Positions 25,177 to 33,531 of a DNA stretch of 40,740 nucleotides are shown one piece after another. The first letter of the stretch is position 1; every line of letters starts with the position of its first letter. The notes under the pieces were generated by a model. That model was given only the letters and a program-made list of their open reading frames with translations. It ran no database searches and had not been told where the DNA came from. A program made the position numbers and the translations under genes. This DNA comes from Lacihabitans soyangensis (GTDB lineage: Bacteria; Bacteroidota; Bacteroidia; Cytophagales; Spirosomataceae): assembly GCF_024343775.1 (NCBI RefSeq), contig NZ_RJUF01000030.1, positions 1-40,740 on the forward strand, written 5' to 3'.

Positions 25177-27006
25177 ATGAAAAAAATACTTTTTATCTTA
25201 TTGATTATCAACCTAAAATCCTTTGGACAAGCCATAGAACATTTCGAGCCATCTTCTTGGTGGGTAGGTATGAAAAACCCTAAACTTCAGGTACTTATTC
25301 ATGGAAAAGAAATTTCTACTTTTAGTGTAAATGTCAATTACCCTGGTGTAAAACTTTTAAAAGTCAATAAAACCGAAAACCCAAATTACCTTTTTGTTGA
25401 CTTAACCATCTCCCCCAATGCCAAAGCTGGGAAAGTCCCTTTTCGTTTTACAAAAGGTAATCAAAAAACCGAGTATTCATTGGATTTGAAAAATAGAAAG
25501 CCGAATTCAGCACAGCGAGAAGGCTACAGTCAAAAGGACGTTATCTATTTGCTTACACCAGATAGATTTGCCAATGGCGACTCTCAAAACGACAATATTG
25601 CTGGCTACCCAGATGCACTCAACCGAGCGAGAGACTATGGCCGCCACGGTGGCGACATTGCCGGTATCAGAAAAAACCTGAGCTACATCTCTGACATGGG
25701 CTTTACCACCATTTGGCCGATGCCTTTGGAAGAAAACAAAATGGAAGAAGCCAGTTATCATGGTTATGCCATCACCGATTTTTATAAGATTGACCCGCGT
25801 TACGGAAGCAACGAAGATTACATCAATCTCGTGAAAGAATCCAAACAAAAAGGCTTGAAATTTATCAGAGACGTGGTGTTGAATCATTGCGGACTTAACC
25901 ACTGGTGGATGAAGGACTTACCTTCGAAAGATTGGATCAACAACGAAGGGAAATTTAAGCCAACCAACCACCAAAGAGAAGTAATTCACGATCCTTATGC
26001 CTCTAAATATGACATGGACAAAATGACCCAAGGATGGTTTGTATCGGCTATGCCTGACATGAACCAACGTAATCCTTTCATGGCCAATTACCTGATTCAG
26101 AACACAATATGGTGGATAGAAAACGCCGACTTGGATGGACTTCGCATAGACACTTACCCTTATTCTGACAAAAACTTCTTATCGGTTTGGTCGAAAGCAG
26201 TGATGGACGAATACCCGAAATTCAATATGGTGGGCGAAGAGTGGTCCACACGCCAGGCGGTAACCGCCTACTGGCAAATGGGACAAAAAAACAAAGACGG
26301 ATACAAATCATACTTACCCACTATGATGGATTTCCCACTGAACAATGCACTCATAGAAGGCTTAAAAGAAAACGACAAAGAATGGGGAAAAGGAATGTTA
26401 AAAGTGTATCAATGTTTGTCTGACGACTATCTGTATGCAAACCCCAACAATCTCATGACTTTTGCTGATAACCACGACATGAACAGAATTTTTACCCAAC
26501 TCAACGAAGACAAAAATCTGCTGAAAATGGGGTTGGCGGTTATTTTTACTATGCGTGGAATACCACAGTTTTTCTATGGAACGGAGGTGGCCATGACCTC
26601 ACCGAAAGAAAGAAACGACGGCCTAATCAGAGCCGATATGCCGGGAGGTTGGGAAGGTGACAAGGCCGATGTTTTTCAAAACAAAAACTTGAATCCGCTG
26701 CAATCAGAAATGCGAGAATATGTAAAAAAACTACTCAATTGGCGAAAAACAGCCTCTGCCATTCACAACGGCAAACTGGTGCATTATTCTCCTGAGGATG
26801 GCATTTACACCTATTTCAGATTCAACGAAAATGAAAAATATTGGATAATTCTGAACAAAAATGAAGAGCAAATTTCTCTAAATACCCAAAAATACAAAGA
26901 ACATCTTCCCGAAAAAGCGAAATTCTATGATGTTCTAGAGAACCAAAGCCTTGAGAACCAAATCTCTATCCCAGGCAAAGGGTTTAGAATTTTGAAGGTG
27001 GATTGA
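25177..27006 (+). CDS. SusA-like GH13 neopullulanase/cyclomaltodextrinase
   Basis: A 609-residue GH13 enzyme with a Sec signal (cut near FGQ, residue 18), so periplasmic. An N-terminal cyclomaltodextrinase-type beta domain (about 20-105, FEPSSWWVGMKNPKLQVLIHG) precedes the catalytic barrel. GH13 motifs are RDVVLNH (231-237), DGLRIDTYPY with nucleophile D325, acid/base E354 in MVGEEW, and FADNHD with D434. A C-terminal beta domain ends the protein. Length and layout match SusA of Bacteroides (about 617 residues), which degrades maltodextrins after import. It is the last gene before the locus terminator. Confidence 0.94.
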   Translation: MKKILFILLIINLKSFGQAIEHFEPSSWWVGMKNPKLQVLIHGKEISTFSVNVNYPGVKLLKVNKTENPNYLFVDLTISPNAKAGKVPFRFTKGNQKTEYSLDLKNRKPNSAQREGYSQKDVIYLLTPDRFANGDSQNDNIAGYPDALNRARDYGRHGGDIAGIRKNLSYISDMGFTTIWPMPLEENKMEEASYHGYAITDFYKIDPRYGSNEDYINLVKESKQKGLKFIRDVVLNHCGLNHWWMKDLPSKDWINNEGKFKPTNHQREVIHDPYASKYDMDKMTQGWFVSAMPDMNQRNPFMANYLIQNTIWWIENADLDGLRIDTYPYSDKNFLSVWSKAVMDEYPKFNMVGEEWSTRQAVTAYWQMGQKNKDGYKSYLPTMMDFPLNNALIEGLKENDKEWGKGMLKVYQCLSDDYLYANPNNLMTFADNHDMNRIFTQLNEDKNLLKMGLAVIFTMRGIPQFFYGTEVAMTSPKERNDGLIRADMPGGWEGDKADVFQNKNLNPLQSEMREYVKKLLNWRKTASAIHNGKLVHYSPEDGIYTYFRFNENEKYWIILNKNEEQISLNTQKYKEHLPEKAKFYDVLENQSLENQISIPGKGFRILKVD

Positions 27007-27026
27007 AAAACAATATTCATCTAGCC

Positions 27027-27063
27027 AAAAAATGAGGGTTGACTAATCACCCCTCATTTTTTT
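27027..27063 (+). terminator. intrinsic terminator closing the PUL
   Basis: AAAAAATGAGGG with TTGA (27027-27042) pairs with TCACCCCTCATTTTTT from 27047, around a CTAA loop and with one mismatch, and ends in a T run at 27063. It lies 20 bp past the SusA-like stop. Confidence 0.85.
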
Positions 27064-27153
27064 GTAATAGCATTTAGGAAAATTTTACCCAAAATGCTCA
27101 ATAGACATTCTGGCGAAATAAAATTTGGTAAAAAAGCTATGACGAGCATCGAA

Positions 27154-27173
27154 AAACCTATCGAGATAGGTTT
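27154..27173. repeat. perfect 9-bp palindrome
   Basis: AAACCTATC and GATAGGTTT flank a GA centre in the 235-bp gap between the PUL and the SRPBCC gene. It has no T run, so it is not a normal terminator. It may be an extragenic repeat or a binding site. Confidence 0.45.
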
Positions 27174-27241
27174 GCAGAGGCACGGAAATTGATTTGAAGC
27201 CAAACTTTATTGTAGCCGATTATCTAATGAGTTTTTTGGGT

Positions 27242-27697
27242 TTAAACCTTCGGAAATAATTTCTCCAAAACGGCCTTTCGATAAGTAAAAATTCCTTGCA
27301 CTTTGGCATCTACGAAGAGTTTACCAGCTATCCAGCCAAAAACCCACTTTCCGATGTCGTAGTGCAGTATATCCGTCATCAAAACTCCACCCTCTACTGC
27401 TTTAAAATGATGCTCGTGGTGCCAGATATTGTATGGCCCGAGTCGTTGCTCATCCACAAAAAACTCGTTTTCTTTCACGTGAGTTATCTCCGTAACCCAA
27501 TCCAAGGGAATATTCAGCATCGGTGAAACCTTATAGCTAATCATCAAACCTTCGTACATTTTTTCGGGAATATCGTATAAGATTTTGAAGGTCATTTCAG
27601 GTGGAGTAATCTCGTTGAGGTTCTTGGGCGAAGAGAAAAAATCCCAAGCTTTTTCAAGACTGATAGGTAAAAACTGTTCAACATGTAATCGTTTCAT
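27242..27697 (-). CDS. SRPBCC family protein
   Basis: A 151-residue protein of the START/SRPBCC ligand-binding fold (polyketide cyclase/dehydrase-like group). VEQFLPISLEKAWDFFSSPKNLNEITPPEMTF at the N-terminus is typical, as are WVTEITHVKENEFFVDEQRLGPYNIWHHEHHF and the final helix KVQGIFTYRKAVLEKLF. It has no signal peptide and is probably cytoplasmic. The family binds hydrophobic ligands; the ligand here is unknown. It stands alone between the PUL terminator and the divergent Tat-exported protein gene. Confidence 0.88.
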   Translation of the reverse strand: MKRLHVEQFLPISLEKAWDFFSSPKNLNEITPPEMTFKILYDIPEKMYEGLMISYKVSPMLNIPLDWVTEITHVKENEFFVDEQRLGPYNIWHHEHHFKAVEGGVLMTDILHYDIGKWVFGWIAGKLFVDAKVQGIFTYRKAVLEKLFPKV

Positions 27698-27913
27698 TCC
27701 ACGATAAATTTTAAATGTGATATTAGAGTCTTAACAGATTCTGGTCTTCATTGTTTCAAGAAAGACCTTAGGCACAAGGTTCTAAATCGCTGAAAAAAGC
27801 CAATTTATCGGATAATGTTTTGAAACTGTCGTTTTTGTGGTACATAATTATTTTTTAATTGTATTTTTATAAGAAAATAAAAACGTACTCGATCATCTAT
27901 TCAAAAATAAAAA

Positions 27914-28960
27914 ATGGAAAAAATAGACAAAACCTCAGTTTCTCGTCGCCAATTCTTGACTAACGCAGCACTTATTTCCGGCTCAATGCTGGGAGCAAGC
28001 AAGATTTTTGGAGCTCCGGCCATCATCAGAGACCTTTACAAAGGCGGTTCGCTTATCAAAGGAGTTCAAATTGGCGTTATCACTTACTCATTCAGAGAAA
28101 TGCCTGACCAAAGTGCCGAGGCCACCCTTCAATATATTCTGGATAGTGGCATCAGTGCGGTTGAGCTCATGGGTGATCCGGCTGAAACTTTTGCAGGAAG
28201 ACCAAAAAATCCAATTGATATGCGTACCTATTTCCCTCTAATGAGAAAACGCAGAGAAAAACAACCACTCACTGAAGAAGAAACAAAAAAACTTGATGCC
28301 GCCGATGCTCAGATGAAAGAATACAACGCTGAGGTGAAAAAATGGAGGTCTAGTGTGCAAATAAGTAAGTTTGAAGAATTCGCTAAAATGTATAAAAAAG
28401 CCGGAGTAAGTATCTATGGTTTCAAGCCAAATGCCTTCGGAAAAGACAATAGCGATGACGACGTTGCCTATGGAATGAAAGCAGCCAAAGCCTTGGGAGC
28501 TAACCAAGTAACCCTAGAACATCCATCTGACGATGCTCAAACGCTAAGATTAGGGAAATTGGCCGAAAAATATGGTATAAAAGTAGGATACCACGGGCAC
28601 GAACAGCAAACGCCAACTTTCTGGGATACTGCCTTGGCACAATCACCAGCCAACGGTTTAAATCTTGATTTGGGGCATTTTGTAGCAGCCGGCAATATAG
28701 AATCACTGGCATTTGTCAAAAAAATGAACAAAAACATACTCAGCATGCACATCAAAGACCGCCAAAATGCCGCCAATGGTAAAGGCAACTTGCCATGGGG
28801 AACGGGAGACACACCTTTGGCTGATGTGCTGAAAATAATGAGAGACAATAAGTACAAATTCCCAGCGACGGTAGAATTGGAATACAAAATACCTGAAGGC
28901 TCTAACTCGGTGAAAGAAGTTCAGAAATGTTTGGAGTTTTGCAAAAATGCCTTGTTGTAA
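27914..28960 (+). CDS. Tat-exported sugar phosphate isomerase/epimerase-like protein
   Basis: A 348-residue TIM-barrel protein of the xylose-isomerase-like (AP endonuclease 2) superfamily. The N-terminus carries a twin-arginine signal, SRRQFLTNAALISGSMLGAS (residues 10-29), so it is exported folded, as expected for a metalloenzyme. Likely metal ligands sit in TLEHPSDD, LNLDLGHF, MHIKDR and VELEY. The insert at about 110-150 is highly charged. Exported members are very common in Bacteroidota and probably act on sugars or cyclic polyols; the substrate is not known. The 216 bp upstream show no clear promoter. Confidence 0.9.
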   Translation: MEKIDKTSVSRRQFLTNAALISGSMLGASKIFGAPAIIRDLYKGGSLIKGVQIGVITYSFREMPDQSAEATLQYILDSGISAVELMGDPAETFAGRPKNPIDMRTYFPLMRKRREKQPLTEEETKKLDAADAQMKEYNAEVKKWRSSVQISKFEEFAKMYKKAGVSIYGFKPNAFGKDNSDDDVAYGMKAAKALGANQVTLEHPSDDAQTLRLGKLAEKYGIKVGYHGHEQQTPTFWDTALAQSPANGLNLDLGHFVAAGNIESLAFVKKMNKNILSMHIKDRQNAANGKGNLPWGTGDTPLADVLKIMRDNKYKFPATVELEYKIPEGSNSVKEVQKCLEFCKNALL

Positions 28961-28975
28961 AATACTCACCTATGA

Positions 28976-29007
28976 AAATAAAGAAGGGCTTCGGCCCTTT
29001 TTTATTT
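28976..29007. terminator. bidirectional terminator between convergent genes
   Basis: AAATAAAGAAGGGC (28976-28989) pairs with GCCCTTTTTTATTT (28994-29007) around a TTCG loop, with one G-T wobble. It has T-rich tails in both directions. The stop codon of the minus-strand gene (29004-29002) lies in the stem. Confidence 0.9.
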
Positions 29008-30024
29008 CAAAATCCCACTTTCTAGTACAATTTTTCTTACTCCAGCTTCAAAAAAATAACTGATAGTAATGTCATCAAAACACTGATTTTCAAGAACTAT
29101 GACACTTGTTTTGGTTTGGGGATAATATAAATTCACGGAGGTGAAACCTTGCTCGGGTACAATGCCCGTATGACCAAATTCGATGATATCTGATTGGTCA
29201 TTTATTCTAATTCCGTAGCCATAACCAACGGCTTTTTCGCCAAAAACATTATGTTGAGAGAGAATGTTGTATGAAATCATTTTCTTGTAAGTGGCTGGTT
29301 TTAAGAGTTTTACATTGTGCAGTTTTTCGTTCCAAATGGCCAAATCAGAGACTGTTGAAACTAGACCCGACGCCGGAACTCTGTCTTTTGAAATGATATA
29401 TTTTGAAATCTCCTCTTTGTTTTCTGAAAAATGAAAACCATTAACCAAACTGCTTTGAATGGCACTATTTGGATATCCCGAATTTTTCATTCCGCAAATA
29501 CCAAATAATTCACTTACTGCTTTTTCGTAGGATGTTTTGGTGACGGCCTCCACTATTTTCCCCAATAGAATATAGTTTAAATCGGTGTATCTAAATGTGG
29601 TGCCTGGCTTTGAGGCCAAGGGTTTTTCTATGCTCACAATTCCAGAGGTATGATTCAACAATTGATGGATATTCACCGAATCCACCCATTTCTGAGTATA
29701 ATTTGGCAAATAAGTTCGGATATTTTTCTGTAAATCTATCTTTCCTTTATCGACTTCTCTTAAAATCAAAACGGCAGTGATTTGCTTACTGTTAGAAAGT
29801 AAAACAAACTTGCTATTCATTTTCAACAACTCGTTATTCTTTGATTTTGCCAAGCCTAAAGCATTTTGATATAAGGCTTTTCCTTTTTGAGAAACCAAAA
29901 CAACTCCATTGAAAGCTCTCGGTTGTTTTACACTCAAAAGGCTATCAATTCTTTCTTGCAAATGCGATTGAGCAAAAGCAACATTGGCCAATAGATAGAA
30001 AACAAAAATGATAATTTTATTCAC
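29002..30024 (-). CDS. serine hydrolase, beta-lactamase/class C PBP fold
   Basis: A 340-residue exported serine hydrolase with a Sec signal (cut near AFAQ, residue 19). The SxxK motif is S77-N-S-K80 in VLLSNSKQI. The second motif is Y146-T-D148 in FRYTDLNY, where Asp replaces the Asn of the classic YxN; this is not rare in the family. The third motif is the HTG of EFGHTG. LLNHTSGI is also typical. Members act as esterases, D-aminopeptidases or peptidases as well as beta-lactamases, so resistance should not be assumed. It lies 12 bp after the helicase gene and is probably co-transcribed with it. Confidence 0.9.
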   Translation of the reverse strand: MNKIIIFVFYLLANVAFAQSHLQERIDSLLSVKQPRAFNGVVLVSQKGKALYQNALGLAKSKNNELLKMNSKFVLLSNSKQITAVLILREVDKGKIDLQKNIRTYLPNYTQKWVDSVNIHQLLNHTSGIVSIEKPLASKPGTTFRYTDLNYILLGKIVEAVTKTSYEKAVSELFGICGMKNSGYPNSAIQSSLVNGFHFSENKEEISKYIISKDRVPASGLVSTVSDLAIWNEKLHNVKLLKPATYKKMISYNILSQHNVFGEKAVGYGYGIRINDQSDIIEFGHTGIVPEQGFTSVNLYYPQTKTSVIVLENQCFDDITISYFFEAGVRKIVLESGILK

Positions 30025-30036
30025 GTTAAATTTAAT

Positions 30037-31176
30037 TCAAAAACCAAAATCCAAAGTCTCAGCATCTATTTTCTCCACTTTCCGACCCATTTTTTTCTGG
30101 ATAATATAAAAATGGTGTTCCTCTTCGTCAGTCACCAAAGAAATGGCTTCTCCAGTGGCATTTGCCCGACCCGTTCGGCCGATTCTATGTACATAATCTT
30201 TGGGCGAGCGGGGCAATTCGTAGTTAATAACCGTCGGAAGTTGTACAATATCAATTCCTCGAGAAGCTATATCTGTTGCAACAAGAACATTGATTTTGCC
30301 TTTCTTAAATCCACTTAAAGCCTCACTTCTAGCACTTTGCGATTTGTCACTGTGTAAGGCCGAAGCATTTATTCCGTTTTTCTTGAGTTTGGCCACCACA
30401 TTGTCAGCCGTACGAGTGCTGGATACAAATACCAAAACTTGCTGCATATTTTGAGATAAAATCAAATGTCTCAAAAGCGGCCCCTTTTTCTCGGGTTTTA
30501 CAATATAGGCCGTTTGTATTATCAAATCCAGATTCAATACTTCCGGCTCAATCTCAATGATTTCGGGTTCATGTAATACTGAAGATTTTATTTTGTCCAA
30601 CTTAGGGTCGAGTGTGGCTGAAAACAATAGATTTTGCCTTTTAGCAGGAATCAATCGCAGAATATCAGCCATTTCGTCTTGAAAACCCATGTCGAGCATT
30701 TTGTCAGCTTCATCAAGCACCAAAATTTCAATTTTGCCCAAATGAATGGAGTTTGTCGAAACCATATCAAGTAGCCTTCCTGGCGTAGCCACCAAGATTT
30801 CAGTATTTTTGAGTTTAACCATTTGCTGGTTCAAAGGCACACCGCCATAGACTGCCAAATTTTTAGGTGCAATGGGCAAACCTACTGTAAACGAACTAAA
30901 TACCTCACTTATCTGCATGGCCAGTTCACGCGTTGGAGCCAGAACGAGTACTTTTAGATGTAGATTTCTCGAAGTTTTTTTCTGCTGAAAAAGCTCTAAA
31001 ATGGGCAAAACAAAACTGGCGGTTTTTCCTGAGCCCGTTTGAGCCTTGGCTTGTAAATCTTTACCTTTCAGTATCACCGGAATGGCCTGCTGCTGAATAG
31101 GATATGGTTCGGTATATTCCATCTTTTCGATGGCATCCAGCAATGGTTTCGATAGTCCGAGCGATTGGAAAGACAT
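30037..31176 (-). CDS. DEAD-box RNA helicase, RhlE-like
   Basis: An ATP-dependent RNA helicase of 379 residues with all core motifs: Q-motif region (YPIQQQAIP, 25-33), Walker A AQTGSGKT (45-52), PTREL, DEAD at 155-158, SAT at 186-188, then the second RecA domain with ATDIASRGID and HRIGRTGR. The C-terminal tail after the core is very short, without the basic extension many RhlE proteins carry. Likely roles are ribosome assembly or mRNA turnover. It is first in a two-gene unit with the serine hydrolase. Confidence 0.95.
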   Translation of the reverse strand: MSFQSLGLSKPLLDAIEKMEYTEPYPIQQQAIPVILKGKDLQAKAQTGSGKTASFVLPILELFQQKKTSRNLHLKVLVLAPTRELAMQISEVFSSFTVGLPIAPKNLAVYGGVPLNQQMVKLKNTEILVATPGRLLDMVSTNSIHLGKIEILVLDEADKMLDMGFQDEMADILRLIPAKRQNLLFSATLDPKLDKIKSSVLHEPEIIEIEPEVLNLDLIIQTAYIVKPEKKGPLLRHLILSQNMQQVLVFVSSTRTADNVVAKLKKNGINASALHSDKSQSARSEALSGFKKGKINVLVATDIASRGIDIVQLPTVINYELPRSPKDYVHRIGRTGRANATGEAISLVTDEEEHHFYIIQKKMGRKVEKIDAETLDFGF

Positions 31177-31191
31177 GTTTTGTTTTTTCTA

Positions 31192-31199
31192 CAAAGGTA
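31192..31199 (-). promoter_or_regulatory. possible -7 box for the helicase gene
   Basis: The minus strand reads TACCTTTG, the same -7 sequence as the PUL promoter, 15 bases before the helicase start. This would give a leader of about 10 nt. No -33 TTG at normal spacing is seen. Confidence 0.35.
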
Positions 31200-31217
31200 A
31201 AGCAATTTTTCAGGCGG

Positions 31218-31289
31218 AGTGATTTTTCAAATCGCTTAATTAAAATATTTAAATATGGATAAAAACGTAAAGCGATTTCCCAAATCGCT
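31218..31289. repeat. two copies of an AGCGATTT/AAATCGCT palindrome
   Basis: AGTGATTT-TTC-AAATCGCT at 31218-31236 and AGCGATTT-CCC-AAATCGCT at 31271-31289 are two short inverted repeats with 3-base loops, 53 bp apart. The first has one imperfect pair. They lie upstream of the helicase gene and resemble REP-like extragenic hairpins. Confidence 0.55.
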
Positions 31290-31354
31290 GAAACCTATTT
31301 ATAGGAATAATTTAATTATTGACGACACGAAAAACCGTGTAAGGCAGAACAAAG

Positions 31355-31449
31355 TTTTAGTATTTACCTGTATATTCTAAAAGCATCTTTTAGTTTTTAC
31401 CTACATATTCTAAAAGATGAATTTAGTTTTTACCTGTATATTTTAAATG
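31355..31449. repeat. three tandem copies of a 33-bp A+T-rich repeat
   Basis: The core TTTACCT-x-x-ATATT-x-TAAA recurs at an exact 33-bp period (the ACC is at 31366, 31399 and 31432). The middle copy is flanked by perfect 10-bp inverted arms, CATCTTTTAG (31384-31393) and CTAAAAGATG (31410-31419). The copies are mildly diverged. The rest of this 449-bp gene-free gap, 31450-31625, is very A+T-rich and shows nothing else I can name. Confidence 0.75.
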
Positions 31450-31625
31450 GAAAAGAATATTTTTTATTAAATATTTGATTTTAAGTCATTTATAGAAACT
31501 TCGTGTTTATTAAAATTCAATACAATTTCCAAAGAGAATATATTTAATTTTAAAATAAATAGTTTCTAAAAATTATCCTATTTATTAGTTACTCAAATAA
31601 CCTAGCATAATTTAAAAAAATTCTA

Positions 31626-32915
31626 CTACATCACCGTCAAAACACTCTCCAACCCCACACCTCTAGAACCCTTAACAAGAAAATAAGTATTAGTGAAAGC
31701 CTTTTCTATTAGCCAATTATGTAAAGAAAACTTATCGGTAAAGTAATAGGCTTTTGGTAAATGAACCAAAGCATGCTGCATGTTTTCGCCGTAAAGCACT
31801 ACCGTGTCAAAGTCTTGCTCAGAAGTTAATTTGCCCAAAGCTTCGTGTTCCGTTTGACTGTATTCACCCAGCTCAAACATATCGCCCAATATCACTACTT
31901 TTTGTTTTTCGGTTCTCAAATTTCCGAAGTTTTTCACAGAGGCGGCCATCGACGACGGATTAGCATTGTAAGCATCCATCAGGAACGAATTACTTCCTTT
32001 TTCTATCACTTGCGAGCGGTTGTTATCGGGATTGTAGTCGGCAATCGCTTCTGCGGCATCCGTGTGACTTACTCCAAAAAAGCGACCCACAGCAAAGGCG
32101 GTTTGCATATTGTCAAAGTTGTATTTTCCACCGATATGTGTGGTATAAATATGCTCACTTTCAGGAATTTGAAACGAAACTGTAGGGCTTTCTGCAGTCA
32201 TTTTTAGTGCAAATTCATCTGCTCCATAATAAACCACCAACATCATGCTCTTTTCTTTAATCAGAGAAGTCAATTTTTCGTCTGTTTGATTTACAAATGT
32301 GGTTCCATTACTATTTTTAAGAAAATCAAAAAGCTCTCCTTTCCCTTTTCTAACACCTTCTTCACCACCAAAACCTTCGAGATGAGCCTTCCCAAGATTC
32401 GTGATAAAACCATGTGTAGGCTCACATATACTACTCAACATGGCTATTTCTCTCTGATGATTGGCTCCCATTTCTATCACCGCCATCTCGGTATCAATGG
32501 TCATTTCGAGTAGCGTCAAAGGTACACCTATGTGGTTGTTGAGGTTTCCTTTGGTGGCATGAACTTTAAAGTTCTTACTTAAAACCCTTACCAAAAGCTC
32601 TTTATTGGTCGTTTTTCCGTTTGAACCCGTGAGGCCAATAACCGGAATGTTAAATGTCTTTCTGTGAAAATTGGCCAGTTTTTGTAGTGTTTCGAGTACA
32701 TCATCTACCAAAATACATTGCGGATTTTGGGCGTGTTCCATTTCATCCACTACCGCGTAGCTCGCTCCAAGAGCGATGGCCTGCTCCGCAAAGTTATTGG
32801 CATTAAATTTCTCGCCCTTTAAGGCAAAGAAAATCTGTCCTTCGCCAATTTTGCGGGTGTCGGTTGTAACGCCCTTACTTTCTTTAAATTTCTCGTAAAT
32901 TTCTGCTATTTGCAT
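31626..32915 (-). CDS. murF: MurF, UDP-MurNAc-tripeptide--D-Ala-D-Ala ligase
   Basis: MurF, 429 residues, adds D-Ala-D-Ala to the UDP-MurNAc-tripeptide in the cytoplasm with ATP. The N-terminal domain holds TTDTRKIGEGQIFFALKGEKFNANNFAEQA. The ATP loop is GLTGSNGKTTNKELL (94-108). The central domain has MAVIEMGANHQREIAML and FITNLGKAHLEGFGG, and the C-terminal domain has MDAYNANPSSM and VILGDMFELG. It is not in the division cluster at 2.7-6.3 kb, but is a lone gene divergent from ogt. Confidence 0.96.
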   Translation of the reverse strand: MQIAEIYEKFKESKGVTTDTRKIGEGQIFFALKGEKFNANNFAEQAIALGASYAVVDEMEHAQNPQCILVDDVLETLQKLANFHRKTFNIPVIGLTGSNGKTTNKELLVRVLSKNFKVHATKGNLNNHIGVPLTLLEMTIDTEMAVIEMGANHQREIAMLSSICEPTHGFITNLGKAHLEGFGGEEGVRKGKGELFDFLKNSNGTTFVNQTDEKLTSLIKEKSMMLVVYYGADEFALKMTAESPTVSFQIPESEHIYTTHIGGKYNFDNMQTAFAVGRFFGVSHTDAAEAIADYNPDNNRSQVIEKGSNSFLMDAYNANPSSMAASVKNFGNLRTEKQKVVILGDMFELGEYSQTEHEALGKLTSEQDFDTVVLYGENMQHALVHLPKAYYFTDKFSLHNWLIEKAFTNTYFLVKGSRGVGLESVLTVM

Positions 32916-32982
32916 TCAATCGTGTTTTCGATATCAAAGTTCTGCCTTTTTGCTTAATTTCGTATTATCCTTCATAAAAATT

Positions 32983-33471
32983 GTGGCAGAATATTTTAAA
33001 ACATTCTTAAAAACCGCTGAGCATCTGCTCAAAATTGAGTCTGATGAACATGCCATCAAAGCCATCAGTTTTGTGAAGCATACGGAAGATTCCTCTGAAT
33101 TTCAACCCGAAATTCTTGAAAATGCCAAACAACAATTGCAAAATTATTTTGAGGGAAATCTGCAAAGTTTCAACCTAAAACTTGACCCAGAAGGCACAGA
33201 TTTTCAGAAGAGGGTTTGGGATTTACTATACAAAATTCCTTACGGAAAAACCTGTACTTATGCCGACATGGCCAACAAATTAGGTGACCCGAAAGTGATC
33301 AGAGCCGCTGCCTCAGCCAATGGAAAAAATCCTGTAGCCATCGTAATTCCTTGTCACAGAGTAATCGGAACCAACGGAAGCTTAACTGGCTATGCCGGAG
33401 GCTTGGAAAACAAACGGTTTTTGCTCGATTTAGAAAACCGTGTGGCCAATGGCGTCATGAGTTTGTTCTGA
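32983..33471 (+). CDS. ogt: methylated-DNA--protein-cysteine methyltransferase
   Basis: A suicide DNA-repair protein that takes the methyl group from O6-methylguanine. The active site is IPCHRV with acceptor C124, preceded by FQKRVWDLLYKIPYGKTCTYADMA and RAAASANGKNP, all classic. The frame is open upstream to a TTG at 32950, but the family N-terminus (YFKTFLKTAEHLLKIESDEHAI) favours the GTG at 32983, giving 162 residues. No ATG is available nearby. The gene is divergent from murF with a 67-bp gap. Confidence 0.92.
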   Translation: MAEYFKTFLKTAEHLLKIESDEHAIKAISFVKHTEDSSEFQPEILENAKQQLQNYFEGNLQSFNLKLDPEGTDFQKRVWDLLYKIPYGKTCTYADMANKLGDPKVIRAAASANGKNPVAIVIPCHRVIGTNGSLTGYAGGLENKRFLLDLENRVANGVMSLF

Positions 33472-33497
33472 AAATTCAATTACATCCATTTTCAGGT

Positions 33498-33505
33498 TAT
33501 ATTTG
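33498..33505 (+). promoter_or_regulatory. possible -7 box for the small exported protein gene
   Basis: TATATTTG matches TAnnTTTG, 26 bases before the start at 33532. No correctly spaced -33 TTG is present. Confidence 0.35.
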
Positions 33506-33531
33506 AGGAAATTTTACCCAAAAGCAAAAAC

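Noticed and set aside
27698-27913. Small RNA or promoter in the gap before the Tat-exported protein gene
   Set aside because: Only weak short hairpins and A+T-rich sequence; no -7 box or terminator pattern.
29002-30024. Antibiotic-resistance beta-lactamase
   Set aside because: The fold is shared by many esterases and peptidases, the second motif is YTD, and there is no resistance context.
31355-31449. Possible CRISPR array
   Set aside because: Only three diverged copies with 4-5 bases between them, no unique spacers and no cas genes.
32950-32982. TTG start giving 11 more residues on the methyltransferase
   Set aside because: The family N-terminus begins near the GTG at 32983, and the extra residues do not align with the usual start.
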